Shown piece by piece: positions 1-9,390 of a DNA stretch of 64,000 nucleotides. How positions within the stretch are numbered: position 1 is the first letter of the stretch; every line of letters starts with the position of its first letter. Source of the DNA: Lachnospiraceae bacterium (lineage in GTDB: Bacteria; Bacillota_A; Clostridia; Lachnospirales; Lachnospiraceae); the NCBI GenBank assembly GCA_009911175.1, contig QXWX01000024.1, forward strand, positions 1 through 64,000, given 5' to 3'. The notes below the pieces were generated by a model, which saw only the letters and a program-made list of their open reading frames with translations, was not told the DNA's origin and ran no database searches. The position numbers were made by a program, and so were the translations under genes.

Positions 1-420
1 GAATTATCAGTTCACAGAACTGATTAAAAACAGCGCTGTGCGCCGCCTTTTCAGCGGCGAACAAGTCGCACGATTATAGCGCATAATTTTCTGACAATAT
101 ATTATGAATTTTAACAAAATATCAAATTCATGACCCTATCGCAGATTCTTTACCATCGCGTGGAACAGCGTGGCTGCATATGTCCCTGCGCGGCTGTGCG
201 CGTCATATTATACGGAGCGGCAGATTTATCTGGCGCTCAATATAACATTTCAGGTCATGATTCTGATATTTTTCTCATGATTCTGATTTTCATAATTTCA
301 CTCTTTCTATTATGATGTTTCTATACCTGAGGAACTGCCGGAAAAACTCATGCGTCTTGATGAGCGGCCGGAGTTATGGAATGCCCTGTGGGTATGAAAC
401 AGCAGGAAAGGAGCAAAACA
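1..420. other. Upstream region of first GH94 gene, no convincing gene
   Basis: No gene with a good ribosome site is visible here. A hairpin made of CGCCG and CGGCG arms near 40-60 could end an upstream transcript. The rest is AT-rich and looks regulatory: it carries two direct repeats (see 255-287), followed by TATTAT/TATGAT-like -10 candidates around 308-316. A 61-codon open frame at 130-315 has no ribosome site and no recognisable composition, so it is not called. Confidence 0.5.
255..287 (+). promoter_or_regulatory. Two 13-bp direct repeats, candidate AraC-type operator
   Basis: The 13-mer TCATGATTCTGAT occurs twice, at 255-267 and 275-287, exactly 20 bp apart, which is close to two helical turns. 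It lies just upstream of a TATTAT-like -10 and about 130 bp before the first GH94 gene. Direct half-sites with this spacing are typical of AraC/XylS-type activators, and an AraC-type gene closes this cluster at 5934-6719. That this protein binds here is inference. Confidence 0.5.
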
Positions 421-3120
421 TTGAAACATCTGAAATTTATTGATGAGCACGGCAGCTTTGTGATGGAGCGGCCGGAAAATACGAGTTACTTATACTTCCC
501 GCTTGCTTCCGAGGCCGGATTGAAAAGCGCCGTTACGCCGAACCTGGGCGGGGATGCCAAAATTGACCAGGAAAGCTTCCTTTTAGAGCCTGTCAGTTCC
601 GAGGATCTGCACAGCAGCCGTTCCGGGCGCAACTTCTGGTTTGTAAAAAATGACGCAGAAGTATATTCAGCCGCGGGTGTCTCTGCGCGGCAGGAGGCGG
701 ATAAATTCACCAAGCTGCAGGATGACAGCGAATTGACAGCCGGATTTATGCGTCACACGATCAAAAGGACTTCCAGAGTCCACCAGCTCGAAACCACGGT
801 GACTTCCTTTATCCCCAACGGGGAGCAGGCGGAGATCATGTACGTGACCGTGCAGAATATTTCAAATACCATGCAGAATCTGACACCTTACGCTGCCGTC
901 CCCATCTACGGGCGCAGCGCGGACAACATCCGGGACCATCGGAATGTAACCTCCATGCTCCACCGCATCCGCACAGACCGGCACGGAGTTTTTGTCTGCC
1001 CCACCATGTCCTTTGACGAGAAGGGGCACCGTCCCAACAGCCGGATCTATTATGTCATGGGCTGCACGGGGGCGGGCAGCGCGCCGACTGCTTTTTATCC
1101 CACTGTGGAAGCGTTCCTCGGAGAAGGAGGCACCTTTACGCGCCCCCGGGCCGTATACGAGGGATATCCCGGATGTCCGGCCCATACCTCCGCGGCAGGA
1201 AAGGAAGCCATGGGCGCTTTCCGTTTTGAGCCGATTTCCCTGGCTCCCGGCGGGCGGGCGGACTACATCGTCCTTCTGGGAACAGAAGAGAGCGAAGAAC
1301 GCATTTCCCGCATTTTTGAAAAATACAATACCTCCGAAAAGGTACTGCATGCCTTGGAGGATACCAAAGCCTGCTGGCAGGATCAGGTCTCTGTCCGTTT
1401 CCGCACCGGGGACGCGGATTTTGACTGCCTGATGAAATGGATCTGCTTTCAGCCGTTTCTGCGCCGCCTGTTCGGCTGCTCCTTCCTGCCCCACCACGAC
1501 TACGGCAGAGGCGGACGGGGATGGAGGGATCTCTGGCAGGACTGCCTCTCCCTGCTGCTGATGGAGCCGGACCAGGTGGGCAAAATGATCGCCGCAAATT
1601 ACGGCGGCGTCCGCGTCGACGGGACCAATGCCACCATCATCGGCAGCGGAGACGGCAATTTCATTGCGGACCGGAACGGCATCCCGCGGGTCTGGATGGA
1701 CCACGCGCTCTGGCCGCTGATGACCACCAGGCTCTATATCGACCAGACCGGGGATATCGAAATCCTGAACAAATCGGTTTCCTATTTTAAGGACGCCCAG
1801 ACCATGCGGGGAAATGCCGTTGATTCCCTGTGGGAGCCGGAAACCGGAAACAGACAGCGCACCGCTGCCGGAGACATTTACACCGGAACGATCTTAGAGC
1901 ACCTTCTCATCCAGCAGCTCACCGCCTTTTATGAGACAGGCGCGCACAATATCTGCCGTCTCCGCGGCGCGGACTGGAACGACGCGCTGGATATGGCTTC
2001 CGAGCACGGGGAAAGTGTGGCCTTCACCTGTGCCTACGCCGGCAATCTGCTGGAGCTTGCGGCCATGATCCGCAGCCTGGATGAGCATTCCTCCTCACAT
2101 ACCGCCGAGCTCCTGGAAGAGATCACGATCCTGTTGGACAGCAGCTCTGAAGCCTTCGGCGACATTGACAAAAAGCGCCGGATCCTGTCCGACTATACCG
2201 CGCGGTGCAGGCACACGCTCAGCGGAAGGCGTGTCCGTGTTCCCCTCTCCTCCCTTACGGTCAATCTGATCCAGAAGGCCAACTGGCTCATGGAATACCT
2301 GCGGGAGCATGAATGGATCGAAGGCCCCGACGGGGAAGGCTGGTTCAACAGCTACTACGACAACCACGGCCGCGCGGTGGAGGGCTTTTTCGGAGACCAG
2401 GTCCGCATGATGCTGACAGGACAGGTCTTTGCCATCATGAGCGGAACCGCGCAGGACACGCACATCGAAAAGATCACCAAAAGCGCTGACCATTATCTCT
2501 ATCAAAAGGAGATCGGCGGCTACCGCCTGAACACAGATTTTCATGAACTGAAATTCGATATGGGGCGCATGTTCGGATTTGCCTACGGGGAAAAGGAAAA
2601 CGGCGCGGTCTTTTCCCATATGACCGTCATGTACGCCAACGCCCTCTATCGGCGCGGCTTCGCGAAAGAGGGCTGGAAAGCCCTGAAAACCCTTGCCGAT
2701 ACGGCCCTGGATTTTGACACCAGCCATATCTACCCCGGCATACCGGAATACTTCCGCTCCGACGGCCGCGGAATGTACCACTACCTGACCGGCGCCGCAA
2801 GCTGGTTCATGCTCACCATGATCACCGAGGTCTTCGGCGTCCGCGGAGAGTCCGGCAGCCTGGTCCTGTACCCCAAGCTCCTGGCCTCCCAATTCGATGA
2901 GGAATGCCGCGCCGCCCTCACCGTCCCCTTCGCCGGCAGACTTTTTACAATCATATATGAAAACAAACAGCGGAAAGATTTCGGCTCCTACCGCATCGCC
3001 TCCGCCGCCTGCGATCAGGCGCCGCTCGCGGTCAGCGAAGATGCCTATGTAGTCCTCCCCCGCGAAACCCTGACCGCCCTCCCCAATGCGCGGCATACGA
3101 TCACTGTAACTCTGCTGTAA
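421..3120 (+). CDS. GH94 glycoside phosphorylase, laminaribiose-phosphorylase-like
   Basis: GH94 enzymes reversibly phosphorolyse beta-glucosides, releasing alpha-glucose 1-phosphate in the cytoplasm. The N-terminus has the SYLYFPLASEAG and LGGDAKI features that I associate with the long, roughly 900-aa laminaribiose/beta-1,3-oligoglucan phosphorylase branch. The catalytic region RGADWNDALDM supplies the expected general-acid aspartate, and a C-terminal HYLTGAASWF motif is also present. I prefer the TTG at 421 because AAAGGAG at 407-413 sits 7 nt before it; the upstream ATG at 376 lacks such a site and would add 15 residues. The product is then 899 aa, normal for that branch. No signal peptide is seen. 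A second GH94 gene follows, so the pair probably serves beta-glucan or beta-linked disaccharide use. Family is certain; substrate is inferred. Confidence 0.85.
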   Translation: MKHLKFIDEHGSFVMERPENTSYLYFPLASEAGLKSAVTPNLGGDAKIDQESFLLEPVSSEDLHSSRSGRNFWFVKNDAEVYSAAGVSARQEADKFTKLQDDSELTAGFMRHTIKRTSRVHQLETTVTSFIPNGEQAEIMYVTVQNISNTMQNLTPYAAVPIYGRSADNIRDHRNVTSMLHRIRTDRHGVFVCPTMSFDEKGHRPNSRIYYVMGCTGAGSAPTAFYPTVEAFLGEGGTFTRPRAVYEGYPGCPAHTSAAGKEAMGAFRFEPISLAPGGRADYIVLLGTEESEERISRIFEKYNTSEKVLHALEDTKACWQDQVSVRFRTGDADFDCLMKWICFQPFLRRLFGCSFLPHHDYGRGGRGWRDLWQDCLSLLLMEPDQVGKMIAANYGGVRVDGTNATIIGSGDGNFIADRNGIPRVWMDHALWPLMTTRLYIDQTGDIEILNKSVSYFKDAQTMRGNAVDSLWEPETGNRQRTAAGDIYTGTILEHLLIQQLTAFYETGAHNICRLRGADWNDALDMASEHGESVAFTCAYAGNLLELAAMIRSLDEHSSSHTAELLEEITILLDSSSEAFGDIDKKRRILSDYTARCRHTLSGRRVRVPLSSLTVNLIQKANWLMEYLREHEWIEGPDGEGWFNSYYDNHGRAVEGFFGDQVRMMLTGQVFAIMSGTAQDTHIEKITKSADHYLYQKEIGGYRLNTDFHELKFDMGRMFGFAYGEKENGAVFSHMTVMYANALYRRGFAKEGWKALKTLADTALDFDTSHIYPGIPEYFRSDGRGMYHYLTGAASWFMLTMITEVFGVRGESGSLVLYPKLLASQFDEECRAALTVPFAGRLFTIIYENKQRKDFGSYRIASAACDQAPLAVSEDAYVVLPRETLTALPNARHTITVTLL

Positions 3121-3146
3121 ACCTGTACGTTTCAGCCGAAAGCGCA

Positions 3147-3281
3147 GCTCAGACAAAAATCATTGTCCAAAGGAACCTCTCAAAAAACGCCGGCACTTAG
3201 CGAGGTTCTTTCGAGCTTAGTACCGCTGCGTTTTTTGCGAAGCGAAAGCGGGGTGACGCGGACAATGATTTTTGTCTGAGC
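3147..3281. repeat. Extragenic inverted-repeat element between the GH94 genes
   Basis: A perfect 22-bp inverted repeat (3147-3168 against 3260-3281, starting GCTCAGACAAAAATC) encloses a second nested stem (CAAAAAACGC near 3182 against GCGTTTTTTG near 3229) and an imperfect central palindrome. The whole unit of about 135 bp folds on itself. It lies between two co-directional genes. It may work as a processing or attenuation hairpin, but the size and nested symmetry look more like a dispersed extragenic repeat. Confidence 0.7.
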
Positions 3282-3325
3282 GTCCCCCCTCTCTAAACCA
3301 CATAAAAGAAAGGAAACATTCCCCT

Positions 3326-5737
3326 ATGAACTACGGATACTTTGACTCCCTGAACCGAGAATATGTGATCACCCGCCCGGACACCCCGGCCCCCTGGGTC
3401 AACTACCTGGGCTCCCCGGAATACGGCGCCATCATTTCTAACAACGCAGGAGGCTACAGCTTTGCAAAATCCGGCGCAAACGGCCGGATCCTCCGTTACA
3501 TTTTCAACAGCTTCGACCAGCCGGGGCGCTACCTCTACCTCCGGGACAACGACTCCGCCGACTACTGGTCCGCCTCCTGGCAGCCCGTCGGCAAGTCTCT
3601 GGATCTGTGCAGGTACGAATGCCGCCACGGCATGGGCTATACCGTAATGACCGCCGACTACAGCGGGATTCGCTCTGAAGCCGCTTATTACGTCCCCCTC
3701 GGAAAATCCTATGAGGTCTGGACGCTTTCCGTCTCCAATCATTCGGAGCGGGCCAGGGACCTGACCCTGACCGGCTATGCCGAATTTACAAACCACAGCA
3801 ATTACGAACAGGATCAGGTGAATCTGCAGTATTCCCTGTTTATCACGAAGACCCTGTTTGAAAAGAACCGGATCATCCAGCAGATCCACGGCAATCTGGA
3901 CGCCCTCCCGGAGGACGGGCAGGTGGATTCCAAAAATGTGACTGAGCGCTTCTTCGGACTTGCCGGAGCCGAGGTTGCTTCCTACTGCGGAGAAAAGGAG
4001 CATTTTCTGGGGAAATACCACGGCTACGGCAATCCCCTGGGCGTCATTTCCGGCAGCCTGGGAAATGTGGACAGCTACAATGAGAATTCCTGCGGCGCCC
4101 TTTCCTGTCAGGTCACGCTGGCGCCGGGGGAAACGAAGACCATCCTGTTTGCGCTCGGACCGGACGGCTCCGAAGCCGCGGCTTCCATCCTGGATTCCTA
4201 TGCGGATCCGGCAGCACAGACAAAAAAGGAGCTGCAGGAATTAAAGTCCTTCTGGTACGAAAAGCTGGATCATTTAAAGGTCCGTACTCCCAGTCCGGAA
4301 TTTGACACCATGCTCAATACCTGGAACGCCTACAACTGCTTTATGACATTTATCTGGTCCAGGGCCGCCTCCTTCATCTACTGCGGGCTGCGAAACGGTT
4401 ACGGCTACCGGGATACCGTGCAGGATATCCAGGGCATCATCCACCTCGCTCCGGAAATGGCGGCGGAAAAGCTCCGCTTTATGCTCTCCGCCCAGGTCAG
4501 CCGCGGCGGAGGACTGCCCCTTGTAAAGTTCACCCACTGCCCGGGACAGGAGGATACGCCCGATGACGCTTCCTACCGGCAGGAGACCGGGCATCCGGCC
4601 TACCGCGCGGATGATGCCCTGTGGCTCTTTCCCACAGTCTGGAAATATATTTCCGAAACAGGAAATCTGGATTTTCTGGATGAGATCATCCCCTTTGCGG
4701 ACAAGGAGGAAGATACGGTTTACGGGCATCTGCAGCGCGCAATCCAGTTTTCTATAGATCACCTGGGCCCCCACGGCATGCCTGCCGGGCTCTACGCGGA
4801 CTGGAACGACTGCCTGCGCCTGGGCGCGGACGGGGAGTCTTCCTTTGTAGCCATGCAGTTTTACTATGCACTGGATATTTTAAAAAGATTTGCCGAATAT
4901 AAAAAGGATGCGGACTATGTGAAATATCTGGAAGAAAAGCTGGCGGAGGCCGGAACCATCATCCAAACTCTGTGCTGGGATCAGGACCGGTTTATCCGGG
5001 GATATACGGAGCGTGGAGAGCGGATCGGAGCCCCGGCTGACCCGGAAGCCAGCCTGTGGCTGAACCCCCAGAGCTGGGCGGTCATCAGCGGGCTTGCCTC
5101 TCCCGGCCAGGCCGATGCGGCACTGGAAAATGTATATAAGAATCTAAACACAGACTACGGCGCCCTCCTGATGGATCCGCCTTACCATGCGCACGCGTTT
5201 GACGGCGCGCTTGCCGTCATCTACAACCAGGGAACCAAGGAAAACGCAGGCATCTTTTCCCAGTCCCAGGGATGGCTGATCCTGGCGGAAGCCCTCCGGG
5301 GGCATGGGGAACGCGCCTTCACCTACTTTATGGAAAATGCCCCGGCCGCCCAGAATGACCGGGCGGAGATCCGCCGCCTGGAGCCCTACTGCTACGGCCA
5401 GTTTACGGAAGGCCGCGCCAGCGAACATCCGGGCCGCTCCCATGTCCATTGGCTGACCGGCACCGCTTCCACGGTCATGGTCGGATGTGTGGAAGGGATC
5501 CTGGGTCTGCGGCCGGATCCGGAAGGAATCCGGATCGCCCCGTCCATCCCGAAGGGCTGGGAGCACCTGGAGATCGAGAAGGATTTCCGCGGAAAGCATC
5601 TGCATATCCGAATCGAGAACCCGGACGGCAGGGAATCCGGTTTTCAAAAGCTGGTCCTCAATGGGAGGGAACTGGACAGCAACTATGTCCCCGCCGGAAT
5701 TCTTGAGGAAGAAAATGAGATTCGGCTGATTCTCTGA
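3326..5737 (+). CDS. GH94 glycoside phosphorylase, N,N'-diacetylchitobiose/cellobiose phosphorylase-like
   Basis: This is a second GH94 phosphorylase of 803 aa, the usual length for cellobiose and chitobiose phosphorylases. The start YGYFDSLNREYVITRPDTP and the following PWVNYLG match the N-terminal beta-sandwich of that branch, and the opening closely resembles Vibrio N,N'-diacetylchitobiose phosphorylase as I remember it. The motif LYADWNDCLRLG carries the catalytic aspartate, and GYRDTVQD and HVHWLTGTAS are further family landmarks. ATG 3326 is preceded by AAAGGAAA at 3308. No secretion signal is present, so the enzyme acts on imported disaccharide. It is about 40 percent shorter at the N-terminus than is needed to align with the first GH94, so the two are distinct branches, not a duplication. 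Substrate remains open: chitobiose, cellobiose or a related beta-disaccharide. Confidence 0.85.
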   Translation: MNYGYFDSLNREYVITRPDTPAPWVNYLGSPEYGAIISNNAGGYSFAKSGANGRILRYIFNSFDQPGRYLYLRDNDSADYWSASWQPVGKSLDLCRYECRHGMGYTVMTADYSGIRSEAAYYVPLGKSYEVWTLSVSNHSERARDLTLTGYAEFTNHSNYEQDQVNLQYSLFITKTLFEKNRIIQQIHGNLDALPEDGQVDSKNVTERFFGLAGAEVASYCGEKEHFLGKYHGYGNPLGVISGSLGNVDSYNENSCGALSCQVTLAPGETKTILFALGPDGSEAAASILDSYADPAAQTKKELQELKSFWYEKLDHLKVRTPSPEFDTMLNTWNAYNCFMTFIWSRAASFIYCGLRNGYGYRDTVQDIQGIIHLAPEMAAEKLRFMLSAQVSRGGGLPLVKFTHCPGQEDTPDDASYRQETGHPAYRADDALWLFPTVWKYISETGNLDFLDEIIPFADKEEDTVYGHLQRAIQFSIDHLGPHGMPAGLYADWNDCLRLGADGESSFVAMQFYYALDILKRFAEYKKDADYVKYLEEKLAEAGTIIQTLCWDQDRFIRGYTERGERIGAPADPEASLWLNPQSWAVISGLASPGQADAALENVYKNLNTDYGALLMDPPYHAHAFDGALAVIYNQGTKENAGIFSQSQGWLILAEALRGHGERAFTYFMENAPAAQNDRAEIRRLEPYCYGQFTEGRASEHPGRSHVHWLTGTASTVMVGCVEGILGLRPDPEGIRIAPSIPKGWEHLEIEKDFRGKHLHIRIENPDGRESGFQKLVLNGRELDSNYVPAGILEEENEIRLIL

Positions 5738-5890
5738 AAATTGTCTAGAGCTGCCTTACACGCAGGATAAATTTTCATGTGCAAGGAAGCTGAATGAGGC
5801 GATGCCGGTAGCTGTTGTCACAAGGAGTGACCCGCTTGCGGGAGGATTCCTTATGACCTAATCGTCGATTGAAGCTAACGCACAATTGGA
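5738..5890. repeat. Structured intergenic element after the GH94 genes
   Basis: No gene is present. A hairpin with arms GTCACAAGGA (5817-5826) and TCCTTATGAC (5848-5857, one mismatch) encloses a smaller CCCGC/GCGGG stem. Outer AATTGT/ACAATT segments near 5739 and 5881 suggest that the whole 150 bp is one folded extragenic unit. It is unlike the element at 3147-3281. Confidence 0.4.
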
Positions 5891-5897
5891 AAATATT

Positions 5898-5934
5898 ACG
5901 GCGCGGCATCTGCCAAATGCCGCGCCGTCCGTTT
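5898..5934. terminator. Bidirectional rho-independent terminator
   Basis: The 12-bp perfect stem ACGGCGCGGCAT / ATGCCGCGCCGT (5898-5909 and 5917-5928) has a 7-nt loop. It lies between the convergent GH94 gene and the AraC-type gene. A T-rich stretch follows on the + strand and an A/T-rich stretch precedes it, so it can serve both directions. Confidence 0.8.
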
Positions 5935-6719
5935 TATAGATTTTCCTGATCCTCTCCGATCTCATTTTCCCCATTGATATCCCACTGGATCATATGATTG
6001 ATGTCCCGGTATTTCTTCGGGGTCATACCCACTGCTTCGCGGAACTGCTGTATAAAATGGCTCTGCGACGAGAAGGACAGCCGGTTCGCGATGTCGATCA
6101 TGGAATACTCGCTGTACTGCAGCAGGTTCTTTGCCATCTCGATCTTCTGCCCGCGTATATAGGCGCTGACGGAATCCCCCGTCTCCTTCTTAAACAGCCG
6201 GGAGAGGTAGCTGGAAGAGACCCCCAGGGCATCCGCCAGGTCTTCGATCGTGATCCGTTCCTTGATATGGGAATAAATGTACTCCTTGCAGGCATTGATA
6301 TGCCGGGAATTGGTATCGCTCCGGCTGATCCTCCGCATCTTTTCCGCATAGTCCAGAACCATCGAGTCGTGCAGATTCCGCACCCCCTGTACCGTATGGA
6401 TATCGTCCAGCTTCTGAATATAAAAATCGCTCATCCGGAACGCCTGCTCCAGTTCCATCCCCTTCTGCTTGCAAAGACGCGTGACCATTGCCGTCGTGAT
6501 CACAAAATGATACTTCAGGTTTGTAACCGGATTCCTGGACAGCACGCCGACTCCCTCACTGTCAAGAAACCGTTCCTGCTCGCAATTCTCCCGGACTGCG
6601 TCCAGATCCCCATTGGTCACTGCCTGGTAAAATAAAAATTCTTCTGTCGGCGGTCTGTGCTCCACCTCATCCAGATCATCCTCGGCTTCCAAAAGAAGCC
6701 ATTCGTCCTGATAGCCCAT
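5934..6719 (-). CDS. AraC/XylS family transcriptional regulator
   Basis: The 261-aa protein has a C-terminal double helix-turn-helix of the AraC type. Helices fall around residues 145-165 (TIEDLADALGVSSSYLSRLFKKETG) and 195-215 (SMIDIANRLSFSSQSHFIQQFREAVG), followed by the family signature GMTPKKYR. The N-terminal 120 residues form no recognisable cupin and resemble the helical sensor part of YesN-like regulators. The gene is convergent to the two GH94 genes and divergent from the two-component genes at 7145. Local control of the GH94 genes, possibly through the direct repeats at 255-287, is the simplest inference. Confidence 0.85.
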   Translation of the reverse strand: MGYQDEWLLLEAEDDLDEVEHRPPTEEFLFYQAVTNGDLDAVRENCEQERFLDSEGVGVLSRNPVTNLKYHFVITTAMVTRLCKQKGMELEQAFRMSDFYIQKLDDIHTVQGVRNLHDSMVLDYAEKMRRISRSDTNSRHINACKEYIYSHIKERITIEDLADALGVSSSYLSRLFKKETGDSVSAYIRGQKIEMAKNLLQYSEYSMIDIANRLSFSSQSHFIQQFREAVGMTPKKYRDINHMIQWDINGENEIGEDQENL

Positions 6720-7051
6720 AGCGTTCTCCTTTTCCTTCGGTTCCCTGTCATTCGGTGTACCATTATAAATTATAGCTGCTGCCGTTCTGAATCGTTACAG
6801 ATTATATTCCTTATATAGATTTTTTCGTAATACATGATCCGATACGGTTTTTATGATCATATCCTTTTTTCCTTCTCCGGTCAGCAGAAGAATCAGCCTG
6901 CTCTCTTTTCTTCTTAATATATGGGGGCTGTCGGGAAATAACGAGTTCCTTACTTCTTAGTTCCATGATAAACATAGCATAAAAACAGAAAACATGCAAC
7001 GGATTACTGGTTTGAATAAAGTCATTTTCACATTGTAATGCATTTGACCTA
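6720..7051. other. Divergent intergenic region between AraC-type gene and response regulator
   Basis: No gene is supported. The left part, read on the minus strand, has two TATAAT-like -10 candidates (6760-6775) upstream of the AraC-type gene but no clear -35. The right part holds the promoter of the two-component operon (7052-7080). Confidence 0.5.
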
Positions 7052-7080
7052 TTGAAACAATGTCCCGGGCTTGCTATACT
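7052..7080 (+). promoter_or_regulatory. Sigma-A promoter for the two-component operon
   Basis: TTGAAA at 7052-7057 and TATACT at 7075-7080 are separated by exactly 17 nt. TGC directly before the -10 gives an extended -10. The transcript would start about 60 nt before the response-regulator ATG at 7145. Confidence 0.75.
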
Positions 7081-7144
7081 ATCAGCAGCAGAAGGGAGTT
7101 CATTCCCCGCAGCCACCTACCCCAACAGAAAGAGGAGTCACACC

Positions 7145-7828
7145 ATGCAGACACAAATTTTAGTCATCGAAGACGACGAGCTCTTAAATTCCGGCCTGTG
7201 CTATCATCTCCAGAAACGCGGCATCACCCCCTTTTCCGCATACTGTATCGAAGAGGCGAAGTCCCTCCTGGAGCAGGAGCATTTTGACCTGATCCTGCTG
7301 GATGTCAATCTGCCCGATGGAAATGGATTTGATCTTGCCAGGGAAACCATCTCCCGCAGCAATGTTCCCTTTGTTTTCCTGACGGCTCACAATTTGGAGG
7401 AGGAGATCATCCAGGGGCTGCGCTTTGGCGCGGACGATTATATTGTAAAACCGTTCAGCGTTAAGGTGCTGATGGAGAAGATCCAGACTGTACTGAGAAG
7501 ATGCTCCGGCGCGCAGGGACAAAAGGTCTATACGGCCGGAAGCCTGTCCGTTGACCTGGAAAACCGGATCGTAAAAAGCCAGGGGAACGTGGTTTCCCTC
7601 ACACCCACGGAGTTTGAGATATTGGAAGTATTCTGCCGGAACCGGGACCAGATCCTGACCAAGGACATCCTTCTGGAAAAGATCTGGGACCGGAAGGAAA
7701 ACTATGTCAATGAGCATACTCTTTCCTTAAACGTGAGCCGGCTGAGAAATAAGATCGCGGACGGAGAGCATGAGTATATCAAGACCATTTACGGCTTAGG
7801 CTATAAATGGGTCGGGGGCCGCAAATGA
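7145..7828 (+). CDS. OmpR/PhoB-family response regulator, Bce-type context
   Basis: A 227-aa two-component response regulator. The receiver domain spans residues 1-115: acidic pocket EDDE, phospho-acceptor aspartate in LILLDVNLPDG, and the conserved lysine in DYIVKPFS. The winged-helix output domain (about 130-225) contains the signature TPTEFEILEVFCRN. ATG 7145 follows AGAGGAGT. It shares its last bases with the kinase start (ATGA overlap), so the two are translationally coupled. Its position before a kinase and an ABC ATPase resembles BceR/VncR-type regulators, which control peptide-antibiotic exporters. Confidence 0.88.
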   Translation: MQTQILVIEDDELLNSGLCYHLQKRGITPFSAYCIEEAKSLLEQEHFDLILLDVNLPDGNGFDLARETISRSNVPFVFLTAHNLEEEIIQGLRFGADDYIVKPFSVKVLMEKIQTVLRRCSGAQGQKVYTAGSLSVDLENRIVKSQGNVVSLTPTEFEILEVFCRNRDQILTKDILLEKIWDRKENYVNEHTLSLNVSRLRNKIADGEHEYIKTIYGLGYKWVGGRK

Positions 7829-8754
7829 CGGGGGGAATCGCCGCAGCTGTTTTGTTCTGCGGCCTGACCAGCCTGTGCATTTATTTTCATTTCCGCAGGC
7901 AGTTTGTCCGTCTTTCCTCGGATCTCTGCCGCTACGCGGAACAGGTCATGCAGGGAGAATCTGTGCCTGACCAGCAGAACCGGGAAACGCTCACCTCCAA
8001 GGTGGTGATGGAGCTGGAGAAAATGGAGCGGATGACCGCTCTGCGTCTGGAAGAAAGCAGAAGGGAAAAACAGCAGCTCCTGGAAATGATCTCGGAGATC
8101 ACCCATCAGATCAAAACGCCGCTTTCGAATCTCAGGATGTACTGCGAGATGCTGTCGGAGGAAGAGATGCCGCTGTTTTCGGCGGCATCGGATTCTGTAT
8201 CTGCGGCAAGGGCGCCGGAGCAGCAGCTGATCAAGCTGGAATTTCTCCTGGACACGCTTTTGAAGGCTTCCCGGCTGGAAACGGATATGATCCACCCGGA
8301 CATGGAAAACCGCAGGGTCCTTGACACGCTTGCGGCCGCCGTCAATAATATCATACATAAGGCCGAACTCAAAAATATCGAGATCTCTGTGGACTGCCGC
8401 TCCTCGGTCCAGGTCTGCCACGACAGGAAATGGACGGCGGAGGCCATTGAAAATATTCTGGACAACGCGGTGAAGTATACGCCGGAAAATGGGAGCATCC
8501 GCATCTTGGTCCGGGTCGGGGAAATGTATTCGGAAATCCGGATACAGGATACAGGAAGGGGAATCGAACCTGCCCATATCAACGACATTTTCAAACGGTT
8601 TTACAGGGAAAAAAGTGTGTCGCAGGAGGAGGGCTTAGGGTTGGGATTGTATCTCGCAAGGTATATCATTACTCTGCAGAAAGGGTATATCGCCGTCCGC
8701 TCCGCGCCGGGGGAGGGAAGCTGCTTCTCCGTCTGTCTCCCGAACCGGGTCTGA
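7825..8754 (+). CDS. Sensor histidine kinase, small-sensor type
   Basis: A membrane kinase of about 309 aa that phosphorylates the regulator encoded just upstream. ATG 7825 overlaps the upstream stop as ATGA. A single hydrophobic segment at residues 4-20 anchors it and no extracellular sensor domain is visible. The H-box is EITHQIKTPLSNLRM, the N-box ENILDNAVKYTPENG, and G-boxes appear as DTGRGI and GLGLGLYLARY. Bce-type kinases usually have two membrane helices and sense through the transporter. Only one is clear here, so assignment to that class rests on gene order. Confidence 0.85.
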   Translation: MTGGIAAAVLFCGLTSLCIYFHFRRQFVRLSSDLCRYAEQVMQGESVPDQQNRETLTSKVVMELEKMERMTALRLEESRREKQQLLEMISEITHQIKTPLSNLRMYCEMLSEEEMPLFSAASDSVSAARAPEQQLIKLEFLLDTLLKASRLETDMIHPDMENRRVLDTLAAAVNNIIHKAELKNIEISVDCRSSVQVCHDRKWTAEAIENILDNAVKYTPENGSIRILVRVGEMYSEIRIQDTGRGIEPAHINDIFKRFYREKSVSQEEGLGLGLYLARYIITLQKGYIAVRSAPGEGSCFSVCLPNRV

Positions 8755-8891
8755 ACAGGGTGCCTTTAAATGTTTCGATTTTGATACTTTTCTTTTTGAA
8801 TTTGAAACAGGATCGATACCATTCACGCCTATCATAAAGATACCAACTGTACGGTTGGGAAAGAGAACGAATACATAAGGAGATGATAGAC

Positions 8892-9390
8892 ATGAATATT
8901 TTACGCACCAATGATCTCAAAAAATATTACGGCGAAGAGCCGGTTCTGGTGAAGGCCCTGGACGGGATCACCATGGAGATCGAGCAGGGCAGTTTTACTG
9001 CGGTTGTCGGGACCTCCGGCTCCGGCAAGAGCACGCTCCTCCACATGCTGGGCGGGCTGGATACGCCCACAAGCGGGAGTGTCGTCGTAGACGGCCAGGA
9101 ACTGAACGGGATGGACCGGAACGAGCTTACCATTTTCCGGAGGAGAAAGATCGGATTTATTTTCCAGAACTACAACCTTGTCCCGAATCTGACCATATAT
9201 GACAATATCGTCCTTCCGGTGGAGCTGGACGGCCGGGAACCGGATGAAACGTATCTGATGGAGGTTGTCCGCACCCTGGGACTGGGGGATAAGCTGTCGA
9301 GAAAGCCCGGCAAGCTGTCCGGAGGGCAGCAGCAGCGCGCGGCCATCGCAAGAGCGCTGGCCGCGAAGCCCGCCATCATCCTGGCCGACG
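8892..9390 (+). pseudogene. ABC transporter ATP-binding gene truncated by element insertion
   Basis: Residues 1-166 form a typical LolD/BceA-type ATPase: Walker A GTSGSGKST, Q-loop FIFQNYNLVP, signature LSGGQQQR and the start of Walker B, AIILAD. The family continues as EPTGNLD, but here the frame runs into 17 unrelated residues and stops at 9443. The D-loop and H-loop are missing, so the product cannot be a working ATPase. The break marks the left boundary of the conjugative element. ATG 8892 has AAGGAG 9 nt upstream; the ATG at 8883 abuts that site. The rest of this gene and any permease should lie beyond the right end of the element, outside the window. Confidence 0.85.

Noticed and set aside
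130..315. 61-codon open frame upstream of the first GH94 gene
   Set aside because: No ribosome site, odd composition, and it overlaps the putative operator repeats.
2095..3156. Long antisense frame opposite the first GH94 gene
   Set aside because: Shadow of codon bias in a GC-rich gene; no family features and no start signals.
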